Shown here piece by piece: positions 7,326 through 20,294 of a stretch of 64,000 nt of DNA. Source of the DNA: Occallatibacter riparius (lineage in GTDB: Bacteria > Acidobacteriota > Terriglobia > Terriglobales > Acidobacteriaceae); NCBI RefSeq assembly GCF_025264625.1, contig NZ_CP093313.1, positions 2,294,001 through 2,358,000 on the forward strand, in the 5' to 3' direction. The position numbers were made by a program, and so were the translations under genes. Numbering within the stretch: position 1 is the stretch's first letter; each line of letters begins with the position of its first letter. The notes under the pieces are model-generated. The model saw only the letters and a list, made by a program, of their open reading frames with translations. It was not told the origin of the DNA and ran no database searches.

Positions 7326-8747
7326 CTATTCTGCAATCAAAACCGCTCTTGGTTTTCCCTGTGCGGCATAGTAGCTGCCTGCACGCCCGACGCTCACGTA
7401 TGTAAACCCGTTCTCAGCCATGACTTCGGGCCGGTACAGGTTTCGCCCGTCGATAACGATGGGGAATTTCAAGGCGCGGTTCAACTTCGCTAAATCGATA
7501 TCCGCAAACTCTTTCCACTCGGTAAGAATCAGGACTGCATCGGCGTGTTCCGCAGCGTCATAGACATCTTTGGCATAGCTCAGCCGATCTGAGGTGGGAA
7601 GCGCCTGCTGGGCTTTCTCCATAGCGGCAGGGTCATATGCCGATACGTGAGCACCTGCTTCAATCAGCCTGCTAATTATCTTCAAGGCGGGTGACTCGCG
7701 GATGTCGTCCGTATCGGCCTTGAATGCGAGCCCGAGCGCGGCGATCCGCTTTCCCCGGAGCGTCCAGAGTGTGGAGCGAATCTTGTTAAAGAAGACTTCT
7801 TGTTGCGTGTCGTTGATCCTGCGGACCTCCTCAAGCAACTGGAACCTCAATCCCTGCTGCTGAGCGACCCACTGGAACGCTGCTACGTCTTTTGGGAAAC
7901 AGGATCCACCGTACCCCAGGCCGGCTTTCAGGAATTTCGGGCCGATTCGCGTATCCATTCCGATGCCGGCTGCAATTTCCTCAATGTCTGCATCGACATT
8001 CTCAGCCAGGTTGGCGACGGCGTTGATGAACGAGATCTTCAAAGCAAGGAAAGCGTTCGATGCGTGCTTGATGATTTCGGCGCTCTGGGCGGACGTAAGC
8101 AGAAACTTCGCCGGATTCTCCGCGCTGCAGGGCCCCGGCAGGGAACCGGGCTGTTCGTAGTAAAAACCTTCGGTGAGAGGTGCATAGATACGAGACAGAA
8201 GTTCGGCTGCGGGCTTTGTGCCTGCACCCACCACGATTCGGTCCGGGTGCAGGAAATCACCGACGGCTGTTCCCTCGCGAAGGAATTCCGGGTTCGAAAC
8301 CACGTCGAAGTGATCTGGTCGGACGCCGCGCCGATGCAGAACGCGCCGGATCCAGTCGTTCGTATAAACAGGCACCGTGCTCTTCTCCACGATGACTTTG
8401 TAATCCCGAATCGCATTGGCAATTTCGGATACGACAGCCTCGACATAAGACAAGTCGGCGGCGCCAGTGCTGCCCTGAGGAGTGCCTACGGCAATAAATA
8501 TGGCTTCGGAGCCTTGCACCGATTCGGCAAGATTCGTGGTGAACTGTACCGCCTTCCCGCCATGCTTGCCGAGCAGCTCGGGCAGGTGCTGTTCGTAGAT
8601 CGGAACTCCACCCTGCTGCAGGAGCTTGATCTTCAGCTCATCGTTATCTACGCAGACAACTTTATGCCCCATTTCTGCGAAGCACACGGCTGCTACGAGA
8701 CCAACGTACCCTGAACCGATGACACAAATGGAGACTGGCTTTGGCAT
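7326..8747 (-). CDS. ugd: UDP-glucose 6-dehydrogenase
   Basis: Oxidises UDP-glucose to UDP-glucuronate with two NAD+, supplying uronic acid for capsule, EPS or LPS. The 473-residue protein has the N-terminal Rossmann motif GSGYVG (11-16), the EKSTVPV segment, the catalytic Cys283 in GGSCFPKD, and a C-terminal domain with the LGLAFKADTDDIRESP motif. Length and order are typical of the UDPGDH/nucleotide-sugar dehydrogenase family; UDP-ManNAc dehydrogenase is the main alternative. The ATG is preceded by AAGGGGAG. A 12-bp palindrome lies about 52 bp upstream. It is monocistronic here, some 50 kb from the exopolysaccharide locus it could serve. Confidence 0.93.
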   Translation of the reverse strand: MPKPVSICVIGSGYVGLVAAVCFAEMGHKVVCVDNDELKIKLLQQGGVPIYEQHLPELLGKHGGKAVQFTTNLAESVQGSEAIFIAVGTPQGSTGAADLSYVEAVVSEIANAIRDYKVIVEKSTVPVYTNDWIRRVLHRRGVRPDHFDVVSNPEFLREGTAVGDFLHPDRIVVGAGTKPAAELLSRIYAPLTEGFYYEQPGSLPGPCSAENPAKFLLTSAQSAEIIKHASNAFLALKISFINAVANLAENVDADIEEIAAGIGMDTRIGPKFLKAGLGYGGSCFPKDVAAFQWVAQQQGLRFQLLEEVRRINDTQQEVFFNKIRSTLWTLRGKRIAALGLAFKADTDDIRESPALKIISRLIEAGAHVSAYDPAAMEKAQQALPTSDRLSYAKDVYDAAEHADAVLILTEWKEFADIDLAKLNRALKFPIVIDGRNLYRPEVMAENGFTYVSVGRAGSYYAAQGKPRAVLIAE

Positions 8748-9418
8748 GTCTATGCTCCCCTTGCCGGACTAGAGGGCGAAATTGAGGTCTATTTAATTGT
8801 TGGCGCCAACCGTTTGATCAGAACTCGAGTTCAAGTGCCGACTGCTTAAGGACCTCTCGATTCAATCTTGTATACACACATCCTCAGCTCTCCAGCTGGC
8901 GACGCTTCCCTGTTCGCAATCAACCTGGGACTCGAATTTCACGGCCGCGAGAGCGAACAGTCGCCACAGTGCCCGTAACGGGATTAATTCATATGATTCA
9001 GAGACGATTCTATTCTAATGAAGGGGACCGTGCTGGAGCAGCCGCTTCTGCCCGGCGCGGTGTTCGAGGGGCCCCTGAGGCCCACAAGAAGGCTCGTTCG
9101 GCCCTGTGATCTATCCAGCGAATCAAATGCCGAAAACCCGCTCTGTTGTCGGCCTCTTCTCGTAAAGGCCCGCTCGCCCACTTGCGGACGGCATTTGGTC
9201 CCAAGAATGCGGCTCCAGAGTTCCGGAGCGCCGCCCGCCAGATTCGCAGCGCGGATTACATCAATCCCCGGACGTGTGAAATCATCTAATTAGAGCGCCA
9301 TCGTTCTCTGTCGCCACCCTGTGTTGTTTTAGCGGAGCGACAATCCAGCCAAGCATTGACGGAAGGGATGCAGACCCGCCATTGCTCTCATTAGACCTAA
9401 CCCGGGACTTCATGTCAG
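8748..9418. other. 671-bp intergenic region between ugd and metH
   Basis: It should carry the divergent promoters of ugd and metH. I see the palindrome at 8799-8810 and AT-rich sequence around 8785-8800 that fits a leftward -10 region. Short open frames at 8984-9293 on both strands have no recognisable protein character. A methionine-pathway riboswitch would be expected near metH, but I could not match a cobalamin, SAM or SAH consensus. Confidence 0.5.
8799..8810. promoter_or_regulatory. 12-bp perfect palindrome upstream of ugd
   Basis: GTTGGCGCCAAC is fully self-complementary. It lies about 52 bp upstream of the ugd start, next to an AT-rich ATTTAATTG tract. This is a plausible operator location; the regulator is unknown. 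Confidence 0.3.
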
Positions 9419-13249
<3,831 letters not shown>

Positions 13250-13321
13250 CTGGCAACAGCGGGCTGATCATCGATCTCGCAAGATAAAATTCGTGTTTGG
13301 ACTCTGAATAACAGGAGACGT

Positions 13322-14239
13322 ATGGCCATCACCGTTGTCGGCAGTGTTGCGTTCGATTCCATTGAGACTCCGGCAGGTCGCCGCGAGCGATGCCTGGGCG
13401 GCGCCGCAACCTATTTCTCGCTATCTGCGAGCTTCTTCACGGATGTCCGCGTCATTGCCGTTGTCGGTGAGGATTTCGGACAGGAGCAGCAGGCCGCGTT
13501 CAATGCTCGCGGCATCGACACCCGCGGTATTGAGCATGCCTCCGGCAAGAGCTTCTTCTGGGAGGGCTCTTATCTGGAGAACCTCAATGAGGCCAAGACC
13601 CACAACACCGAACTCAACGTCTTTGGCTCGTTCCAACCGAAGATTCCGGATGCCTACCGCGATTCCGAGTTCCTGTTCCTGGCCAACATTGATCCCGTCT
13701 TGCAGCGGCGCGTGCGCGAGGCAATGCCTGACGTGAAGCTCGTCGCCGGCGACACCATGAATTATTGGATCAAGGACCACAAACCGGCCCTGCTCGAAGT
13801 CCTGCGCGGCCTCGACATCCTGCTCATCAATGACACTGAGACCAAGATGCTGGCTGGTAATTCGAACCTGGTTCAGGCCGCGCGTGCCGTACTGAATCTG
13901 GGCCCGCGCATGCTGGTGGTCAAGCACGGCGAATACGGCGCCACCGCCTTCTTCGGCCATGACGGAGTTGCCGCGAAGACCTTTCGCGCTCCGGCGCTTC
14001 CGCTGGAGGAAGTGGTTGATCCCACCGGTGCAGGCGACAGCTTCGCCGGCGGATTCTTCGGTTATCTTGCTTCGCAGAAAGAGCTCACACCCGGGGCGTT
14101 CCGCCGCGCCATGTTCTACGGCAGTGTCATGGGTTCGTTTGCGGTGGAGGAGTTCGGCACATCGCGTCTCGAGAAGCTCACGCGCGAAGAGATCGATGTC
14201 CGCTTTAATCAGTTCCGCGAATTGACGCATCTGGATTGA
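13322..14239 (+). CDS. PfkB-family sugar/nucleoside kinase
   Basis: A 305-residue ribokinase-like enzyme that should phosphorylate a sugar or nucleoside with ATP. It has the N-terminal GSVAFDSIETP and GGAATYFSLSA segments and the PfkB signature DPTGAGDSFAGG, with the catalytic base at Asp239. AGGAG precedes the ATG. Substrate cannot be read from the sequence; the family includes ribokinase, fructokinase and adenosine kinase. It follows metH by 72 bp in the same direction. Adenosine made from S-adenosylhomocysteine would be a possible link, but that is speculation. A 15-bp hairpin follows. Confidence 0.85.
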   Translation: MAITVVGSVAFDSIETPAGRRERCLGGAATYFSLSASFFTDVRVIAVVGEDFGQEQQAAFNARGIDTRGIEHASGKSFFWEGSYLENLNEAKTHNTELNVFGSFQPKIPDAYRDSEFLFLANIDPVLQRRVREAMPDVKLVAGDTMNYWIKDHKPALLEVLRGLDILLINDTETKMLAGNSNLVQAARAVLNLGPRMLVVKHGEYGATAFFGHDGVAAKTFRAPALPLEEVVDPTGAGDSFAGGFFGYLASQKELTPGAFRRAMFYGSVMGSFAVEEFGTSRLEKLTREEIDVRFNQFRELTHLD

Positions 14240-14254
14240 TGAATCTTGCTGAAG

Positions 14255-14292
14255 CTTCGCCGATCCGCGGGATAGAGCGCGGATCGGCGAAG
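14255..14292. terminator. Perfect 15-bp hairpin between convergent genes
   Basis: Arms 14255-14269 and 14278-14292 are exactly complementary around an 8-base loop. It lies between the converging kinase and TonB-like genes and could end both transcripts, although neither side has a strong T-run. Confidence 0.65.
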
Positions 14293-14334
14293 GCGGCGCT
14301 CGTGGTCTCGCTCTGCCGCAAGCGCCGACGCCGA

Positions 14335-15051
14335 TTACTGGTTGAGGGTGAAGACGACGTTGATGGTGGTCTCTACGTCAACGGGCTGGCCATTGAGCAG
14401 ATATGGACGATAGCGCCAGTGACTTACTGCGTCTAGCGCGGCCTGTTGGAGCATGGGCGACCCGCTCACGATTTGAAGCTGATCAATCGTTCCATTCTTT
14501 GTGATGACTGCCTGCAGGATGACCGTGCCCTGTGTCCTTGTGGCGACCGCGATAGGCGGATAGCGAGGAATGATGCGCTGGAGCACCATGCCTTCGGCGA
14601 CGCCTTTCGAGATCACGATAGGGCCTTTTGGTTCTTCGTGGACAACGGTGGGCGGCTTGTAGGTGCCGCACGGGAACGGATCGCATCCAGGGATTCCGAC
14701 AGAGGGTCCTAGCGAAATGGGACCGCCAGCGGGTTCTCTTTCGGGACCGTCGAAATTCCTGATGCTCGTGGGAATCCTTTGAGGAATGGTGAGATTAATC
14801 CCATTGAACTCTGGACGTCCGTGAAATTCAGCTCTTGCTTGCTGTGGGACGGGCCTAGTCTGAGCGGGCGGTGGCGGGGGAGCGGTGATCAGCGTGCTCA
14901 TCCAGTGAGCTGGCAGTGCCTCGGGGTAGATGAGTGGGATGGCGATGAGCGCCGCGAGAATCGCGGAGTTGAAGACGAACGCGGCCAGACCCCAGCCGCG
15001 GCTGCGCGTGCGAATCCTGTGTGCCGATTCGAATGTGGAGTCTTCAAACAT
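14335..15051 (-). CDS. TonB-like energy transducer with C-terminal TonB domain
   Basis: A 238-residue protein with one N-terminal membrane helix (about 20-45), a Pro-rich periplasmic stretch (PPPPPAQTRPVPQQ), and a TonB C-terminal domain with the standard pattern (PRYPPIAVATRTQGTV, then HWRYRPYLLNGQPV). TonB proteins carry proton-motive energy to outer-membrane receptors. The start at 15051 is chosen because AGGAGGA lies just upstream and the helix then sits at the usual distance; a longer frame to 15369 would add an unlikely Cys/His-rich extension. No exbB/exbD is adjacent, as is common for accessory TonB proteins. It is divergent from the trehalase gene. Confidence 0.85.
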   Translation of the reverse strand: MFEDSTFESAHRIRTRSRGWGLAAFVFNSAILAALIAIPLIYPEALPAHWMSTLITAPPPPPAQTRPVPQQARAEFHGRPEFNGINLTIPQRIPTSIRNFDGPEREPAGGPISLGPSVGIPGCDPFPCGTYKPPTVVHEEPKGPIVISKGVAEGMVLQRIIPRYPPIAVATRTQGTVILQAVITKNGTIDQLQIVSGSPMLQQAALDAVSHWRYRPYLLNGQPVDVETTINVVFTLNQ

Positions 15052-15273
15052 GGACTTCCTCCTCACGAACGACTCAGCCGCGCCGCGGGAGGCAGTTTGC
15101 GCGCGAGGGGCCGTGCCGCTCGCTGCGCGATGAAGCGCGGCAAGCGGGTTCAACTGCCTCGTCGGCGAACTCCGCACATCCCGTTCGGTACCACTGTGCT
15201 TGTGTAGACACCGTGGGCAGCAGGAATGTTCCCGCATATGAGCATGAAAGAAATGTTGAGCATACGTGGGTCC

Positions 15274-15286
15274 GTGTACGGTACAC
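15274..15286. promoter_or_regulatory. 13-base palindrome upstream of the trehalase gene
   Basis: GTGTAC-G-GTACAC is a perfect inverted repeat around one central base. It lies 37 bp before the trehalase start and about 220 bp from the TonB-like start, a typical operator position for the trehalase promoter. Confidence 0.4.
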
Positions 15287-15322
15287 TCCGTTGCAACGAC
15301 CGGAGACCCGGCGGAGTAACAC

Positions 15323-16999
15323 ATGAGATTGTTTCGTTTGTTTGTTTTTGCTTTAGCCGCAATCCACATCTCAAGCGCGCAGGAAGCAGGACAGGGGCCG
15401 AATGCCGAGGCTACTCTGCACTACATCCATGGCGCGTGGGATACGCTGACACGCTCGATGACCGACTGCCACTCGTTGGTCGATATCAAAGTCACAACCA
15501 ATCCCATTCTTTACCTGCCTGCCGGAATGAAGACGCCAGCGGCGGTGAAGGAACTCACCGACAAGTGCCACGTGCGGATTGTCTCGCTGCCTAAGGCGAT
15601 CGAGAGGCTGGGAGATCTTGACCCCAAGGTGCTGCCGGACGAGGGCCTGCTTTACCTGCCGCAGCCCTACGTTGTGCCTGGCGGGCGCTTCAACGAGATG
15701 TACGGCTGGGACAGTTTTTTCATTCTGCTGGGGCTCGAAGCCGATCGTCGCGAGGCGTTGGCTAAAGGCATGGTCGATAACTTCTTGTTCGAGATTGAGA
15801 ACTACGGCGGGGTTCTGAACGCGAACCGCACCTACTATCTGACGCGCTCGCAACCGCCGTTTCTCACATCGATGATCCGCGCGGTGTATGAGAATCCGGC
15901 AAGCTTCGCGCAAACGGCGGCAGGCAGGACAGAGGCGCGAGTATGGCTGGAGCGTGCGTACGTACTGGCGGCTAAAGACTATTCGACGTGGACGCGGCCC
16001 GAGCACCTGGCGGGAACAACGGGGCTGGCTCGCTACTTCGATTACGGCAAAGGCCCGGTACCGGAGATGGCCGACGACAGTGCGTATTACCCGGATGTGA
16101 TCCGATGGATTGTCGCGCATCCGCATCAAGGCGGCGATGGATACCTGATCAAGGGCAGCGAGCATCCCGATGCGGCCGAGACCGAACGCCTGAAGCAGAC
16201 AAGCTGCGACGTGACAGTGAGCGTAGTCTGCATGCGGGCTTGGGCCGGCGGCTATAGGCTTACGAAGGATTTTTATGTGGGCGATCGGGCGATGCGGGAG
16301 TCGGGATTCGACCCGAGCAACCGCTTCGGTCCGTTCAGCGGAGAGACGCACCACTTTGCGCCGGTGTGCTTGAACAGCCTGCTGTATCGCTATGAGCGCG
16401 ATATGGAGCACCTGGCGCACGTGCTGGGCAAGGCGACGGATGCGCAGAAGTGGAGCCGTCTCGCACAGAAGCGCAACGCGGCGATCCATCGCTACCTGTG
16501 GTGGTCGCGGGAAGGCGTGTTTGCCGATTGGGACTTCACGCATTCGCGACCCGATGAGTACGCGTACATCACTTCGCTTTATCCGTTGTGGGCAGGAGTG
16601 GCGACGCGTGAAGAGGGGCGGCAGGTGGTGGCGAAGCTGGGACTCTTCGAACGGGAGGGCGGCTTGTCAATGAGCAACACCAACACCGGCCTTCAGTGGG
16701 ACGAGCCGTTCGGGTGGGCTCCAACAAACTGGATCGGCGTGGCAGGGCTCGAATCGAGCGGATTCCACGGCGACGCCGCGCGGCTGGCGCAGAAATGGGA
16801 TCAGACTGTGGATCGCGGCTTCGCGCAGGAGGGAACCATACGCGAAAAGTACAACGTTGTGCAGGCGAACGCCGATGTGCAGGTTGCCACTGGCTACAAG
16901 CAGAACCAGATCGGCTTTGGCTGGACGAATGCGGTTTACCTGAAGATGAAGGCAATCTCTGAGAAAGATGCGCCGGCTGCTGCTTCGGCGCGACGGTAA
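15323..16999 (+). CDS. treA: Periplasmic alpha,alpha-trehalase (GH37)
   Basis: Hydrolyses trehalose to two glucose molecules. The 558-residue protein has a signal peptide (cleavage near residue 19 after ISSA), so it acts in the periplasm or outside the cell. Both family signatures are present: PGGRFNEMYGWDSFF beginning at Pro119 and QWDEPFGWAP beginning at Gln458. The (alpha/alpha)6 barrel landmarks NYGGVLNANRTYYLTRSQPP and ETHHFAPVCLN are also visible. Length matches E. coli TreA. It is followed 53 bp later by a GH92 gene in the same direction. A palindrome lies 37 bp upstream. Confidence 0.95.
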   Translation: MRLFRLFVFALAAIHISSAQEAGQGPNAEATLHYIHGAWDTLTRSMTDCHSLVDIKVTTNPILYLPAGMKTPAAVKELTDKCHVRIVSLPKAIERLGDLDPKVLPDEGLLYLPQPYVVPGGRFNEMYGWDSFFILLGLEADRREALAKGMVDNFLFEIENYGGVLNANRTYYLTRSQPPFLTSMIRAVYENPASFAQTAAGRTEARVWLERAYVLAAKDYSTWTRPEHLAGTTGLARYFDYGKGPVPEMADDSAYYPDVIRWIVAHPHQGGDGYLIKGSEHPDAAETERLKQTSCDVTVSVVCMRAWAGGYRLTKDFYVGDRAMRESGFDPSNRFGPFSGETHHFAPVCLNSLLYRYERDMEHLAHVLGKATDAQKWSRLAQKRNAAIHRYLWWSREGVFADWDFTHSRPDEYAYITSLYPLWAGVATREEGRQVVAKLGLFEREGGLSMSNTNTGLQWDEPFGWAPTNWIGVAGLESSGFHGDAARLAQKWDQTVDRGFAQEGTIREKYNVVQANADVQVATGYKQNQIGFGWTNAVYLKMKAISEKDAPAAASARR

Positions 17000-17052
17000 C
17001 AAGCTGTAGGTCGAGGTGGGTATCATTCGGTCAAGAACTTTGCATAGGACCG

Positions 17053-19287
17053 GTGCCCACCTTGGAGTCTCTAGATAGCGCAGCAAAGACCACATCCCTT
17101 TCCGCGATTGCCGCAGCGATCTTCTTCTTTCTCGGTCTGCTTGTTGTGCGGCACGCCGCGGCGCAGGTTGAGTATGTAGATCCCACGATAGGCAACGTGG
17201 GCATCCTGCTGGTGCCGACGCGGCCGTCTGTGTATCTGCCCAACAGCATGGTGCGGGTCTATCCCATCCGGGCCGATGCGATGGATGATCGCATCGAATC
17301 GTTTCCTCTAACGATCAGCAGCCATCGGCAGCCGGAGCTGTTCAGCATCATGCCGGGAGACGGAAAGCCGGCCGCCTACGACCAGGAACAGACGACGCCG
17401 TACTACTACTCGACGCGCTTTGATGACTCGCAGATTCGCGCCGTGTTCACGCCTACAGAGCGCTGTGGGTATTGGCGCTTCAGCTTCCCGAAAGGCAGTG
17501 GTTCAGTTGTGCTTGCTAATCGCCAACCCGGGAGTCTGCATGCGGAGCAACGCGGCGCGGTGAGCGGCGAAGAGAGCGTGGATGGGTTGCACGCGTACTT
17601 CTATGGCGAGTTCAGTGCGCCTGTCAGCATGAAGGCTGAGAGCGCTGATGGCAAAAGCCGGATGATTGTGACGGCCCAGGGGCAAACGCTGGAGTTCCGG
17701 TACGGCATCTCGTTCATCAACGCTGAACAGGCGCAGAAGAACCTGCGCCGCGAAATTCCTGAGTGGGGCTTCGAGCGCGTGAAGGACGCCGCGAAGACAC
17801 GCTGGAATCAAACGCTGGGGCGCATCACTGTCGAAGGTGGCACCGAGGCGCAGAAGAAGGTGTTCTACACGGCGCTCTATCGGTCGTTCGAGCGCATGAT
17901 CAACATCAGCGAGGACAGCCAGTACTACAGCGCCTTCGACCATAAAGTGCATCAGGATCCGCGGCCGTTCTACGTGGACAACTGGCTTTGGGACACGTTT
18001 CGGGCACTGGAACCGTTGCAGACGCTGCTCAATCCCGATGTGCAGGCAGACAAGATTCAGTCGTATGTGCGGATGTATCAGCAGTCGGGCATTATGCCCA
18101 CGTTCGCTCTGGCACAGGGGAACAACGCGTGCATGAACGGCAACCACGCCGCGCCGTGGTTTGCGGATGCGTGGTTCAAGGGCGTGCGCAACTTCGATCT
18201 TGCAACGGCGTACGAGGGCGTTCGCAAGCGGTCTCTGGAAGATACGCTGCAGCCATGGCGGCTGGGTCCGAAGGGCCCGCTGGACGACTTCTACAACGCG
18301 CACGGATACATGCCGGCGCTGCGGCCGGGTGAGAAGGAGACCGATCCGCATGTGCATCCGTTTGAAAAGCGGCAGCCCGTTCCGGTGACGCTGGAGAACA
18401 GCCTGGACGATTGGGAGATCGCGCAGCTTGCGCGCGAGTTGAAGAAGCCGGACGATGAGAAGCTCTTTCTCGGGCGCGCGGCCAATTACAGGAACTTGTT
18501 CCGCGTGGACAAAGGGATGATGTGGCCGAAGGATGCCGGCGGCCAATGGATCGAGCCGCTTGATCCGAAGTTCAGCGGCGGCATGGGCGGTCGTGATTAC
18601 TACGACGAGAACAATGGCTACACGTACACGTGGGATGTGGCGCAGGATTTCAGCGGACTGATCGATCTGATGGGCGGCACAGCAAAGGCGGAGGCCAATC
18701 TGGATCAGCTCTTCCGGGAGCCGCTGGGGCGGTCGAAGTACGAGTTCCAGGCGAAGTTTCCGGACTCAACGTCGATGGTGGGGCAGTTCTCGATGGGGAA
18801 CGAGCCGAGCCTGGCAATCCCGTATATCTACAACCGGCTGGGCGCGCCATGGAAGACGCAGAAGCGCGTGCGTATGCTGCTGGAGTCGTTCTTCACCGAT
18901 ACGCTGCAGGGCATTCCGGGAGACGAAGACGGCGGCGGGATGAGCGCTTTCGTGGTGTTCTCGATGCTGGGGTTCTATCCCGTGACGCCGGGGATTCCGA
19001 CGTATGACGTGGGGAGTCCGGTGTTCCAGAAGGCGACCATCCACCTCAAGAACGGCAAGGACTTCGTGATTGTGGCTCGGAACGCCTCGCGCGACAACAA
19101 GTACGTCCAGGAAATCCGGCTGAACGGGCGCGAGCTGAATCAGGTCTGGTTCCGGCATGCTGATATTGCTGATGGCGGGACGCTGGAGGTGACGATGGGC
19201 AATACGCCCAACTTGAAGCTGGGGTCGGATCCGAAGACGTTCCCGCCCGATTCGATCACCGCGAAGCCGGAGGATTTTGTGCAGTAA
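17053..19287 (+). CDS. GH92-family exo-alpha-mannosidase-like protein
   Basis: GH92 enzymes are calcium-dependent exo-alpha-mannosidases. The 744-residue protein has an N-terminal hydrophobic export segment (about 17-38), then a beta-sandwich domain beginning VEYVDPTIGNVG, and an (alpha/alpha)6 domain. Hallmarks include DNWLWDTFRALEPL beginning at Asp309, GNEPSLAIPY, and GDEDGGG at 623-629 followed by MSAFVVFSMLGFYPVTPG. The N-terminal part differs from the usual GH92 PxGM-type opening (it reads LPNSMVRVYPIR), so substrate specificity is open. The start is GTG with AGGA close upstream at short spacing, so the exact start is uncertain. It follows the trehalase gene by 53 bp. Confidence 0.87.
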   Translation: MPTLESLDSAAKTTSLSAIAAAIFFFLGLLVVRHAAAQVEYVDPTIGNVGILLVPTRPSVYLPNSMVRVYPIRADAMDDRIESFPLTISSHRQPELFSIMPGDGKPAAYDQEQTTPYYYSTRFDDSQIRAVFTPTERCGYWRFSFPKGSGSVVLANRQPGSLHAEQRGAVSGEESVDGLHAYFYGEFSAPVSMKAESADGKSRMIVTAQGQTLEFRYGISFINAEQAQKNLRREIPEWGFERVKDAAKTRWNQTLGRITVEGGTEAQKKVFYTALYRSFERMINISEDSQYYSAFDHKVHQDPRPFYVDNWLWDTFRALEPLQTLLNPDVQADKIQSYVRMYQQSGIMPTFALAQGNNACMNGNHAAPWFADAWFKGVRNFDLATAYEGVRKRSLEDTLQPWRLGPKGPLDDFYNAHGYMPALRPGEKETDPHVHPFEKRQPVPVTLENSLDDWEIAQLARELKKPDDEKLFLGRAANYRNLFRVDKGMMWPKDAGGQWIEPLDPKFSGGMGGRDYYDENNGYTYTWDVAQDFSGLIDLMGGTAKAEANLDQLFREPLGRSKYEFQAKFPDSTSMVGQFSMGNEPSLAIPYIYNRLGAPWKTQKRVRMLLESFFTDTLQGIPGDEDGGGMSAFVVFSMLGFYPVTPGIPTYDVGSPVFQKATIHLKNGKDFVIVARNASRDNKYVQEIRLNGRELNQVWFRHADIADGGTLEVTMGNTPNLKLGSDPKTFPPDSITAKPEDFVQ

Positions 19288-19394
19288 TCAGCAACGAAAT
19301 CGACCTGTAGTTCTCATCCGAATCTGATACTTTCGCCAGTTTCAATTCTGGCCGGACAAGTCCACACTATGCGTAGCGTGGAGGAGGCGCCGTT

Positions 19395-20294
19395 GTGTGC
19401 CGTCCTGCGTTTGTCTTGTTTGCTTTGGTTTCGGTCAGCTGCGTGATGTATGCACAGAGTCGATCACCGGATAGTAGTGGCGGTGATCAGTCGAATGCGC
19501 TCCAGTCGAAGGAAGAGCTTACCCAGCAGCTGAGCAATCCGGTTGCCGACCTCTGGCTGATCGCGAACGAAATCAATATATCCGACGTCAAGAACCTGCC
19601 CGGCAACATCCATGTCTATAACTGGAACCTTCAACCGGTCATGTCAGTTCACCTGGGCAAGACCTGGAACCTGATCAACCGGCCCTACATGCCGTTCTTT
19701 TTCCAGTCTCCAACGCTCAGCGACAAGCCCGTTTCCATTCCACTCGACCTTATCGACGACTCTGGCCTCGGCGATGTGGGGATCGTGTCCCTGCTCAGCC
19801 CCAACAAGCCGCCGTCAGTTGGGAAAGGGCAGCTTCTTTGGGGGCTCGGCCCGACATTCTCATTCCCGACTGCGAGCCAAAAGACGTTTGGGTTCGGAAA
19901 ATGGCTGGCGGGGCCCTCGGGGGTCGCAGCATATCTTGACAGCAAATGGGTAGGTGGAGTCTTCCTGCAGCAGTGGTGGTCTTATGCCGGAGACGCGGCC
20001 CGTACAGACAAGAACTTTGCCTGGATTCAGTATTTCGCTGCATACCAGTTCGCGCCGGGGTGGCAGGTTTCTACCGGTGCGCCGATCATCGGAGTGGATT
20101 GGAACACCAACAACGTGACGTTCCCGGTGGGCGTCGGGATTGGCCACACCGCGTTTCTGGGCAAACTGCCGGTCCAGATGGGATTTGAGTTCCAGAAGAC
20201 TGTCGTACATCCCGACAAGGCGCCCTATCAGGACAACCTGTTTCGAATCACCATCGAGCCTGTCATTCCAAACCTGTTTGAACGCAAGAAGTAA
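19395..20294 (+). CDS. Exported, probably outer-membrane beta-barrel protein of unknown function
   Basis: A 299-residue protein with a signal peptide (cleavage after MYAQ, about residue 21). The mature part has alternating hydrophobic strands rich in Trp, Gly and aromatic residues (QPVMSVHLGKTWNLINRP, GQLLWGLGPTFSFPTASQ, KLPVQMGFEFQKTVV). This resembles uncharacterised transporter-like proteins often labelled neuromedin U in bacterial annotations. GTG start with AGGAGG 7 bases upstream. It stands alone, 107 bp after the GH92 gene. No catalytic motif is seen. An outer-membrane location is inferred from the strand pattern. Confidence 0.7.
   Translation: MCRPAFVLFALVSVSCVMYAQSRSPDSSGGDQSNALQSKEELTQQLSNPVADLWLIANEINISDVKNLPGNIHVYNWNLQPVMSVHLGKTWNLINRPYMPFFFQSPTLSDKPVSIPLDLIDDSGLGDVGIVSLLSPNKPPSVGKGQLLWGLGPTFSFPTASQKTFGFGKWLAGPSGVAAYLDSKWVGGVFLQQWWSYAGDAARTDKNFAWIQYFAAYQFAPGWQVSTGAPIIGVDWNTNNVTFPVGVGIGHTAFLGKLPVQMGFEFQKTVVHPDKAPYQDNLFRITIEPVIPNLFERKK

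Noticed and set aside
9290..9418. Possible cobalamin riboswitch before metH (GACCCGCCATTG resembles part of the B12 motif)
   Set aside because: The remaining conserved blocks of the cobalamin riboswitch are not visible. A covariance-model scan would settle it.
15371..16543. 390-codon minus-strand frame opposite trehalase
   Set aside because: Shadow of the GH37 gene, whose two signature motifs are on the plus strand.
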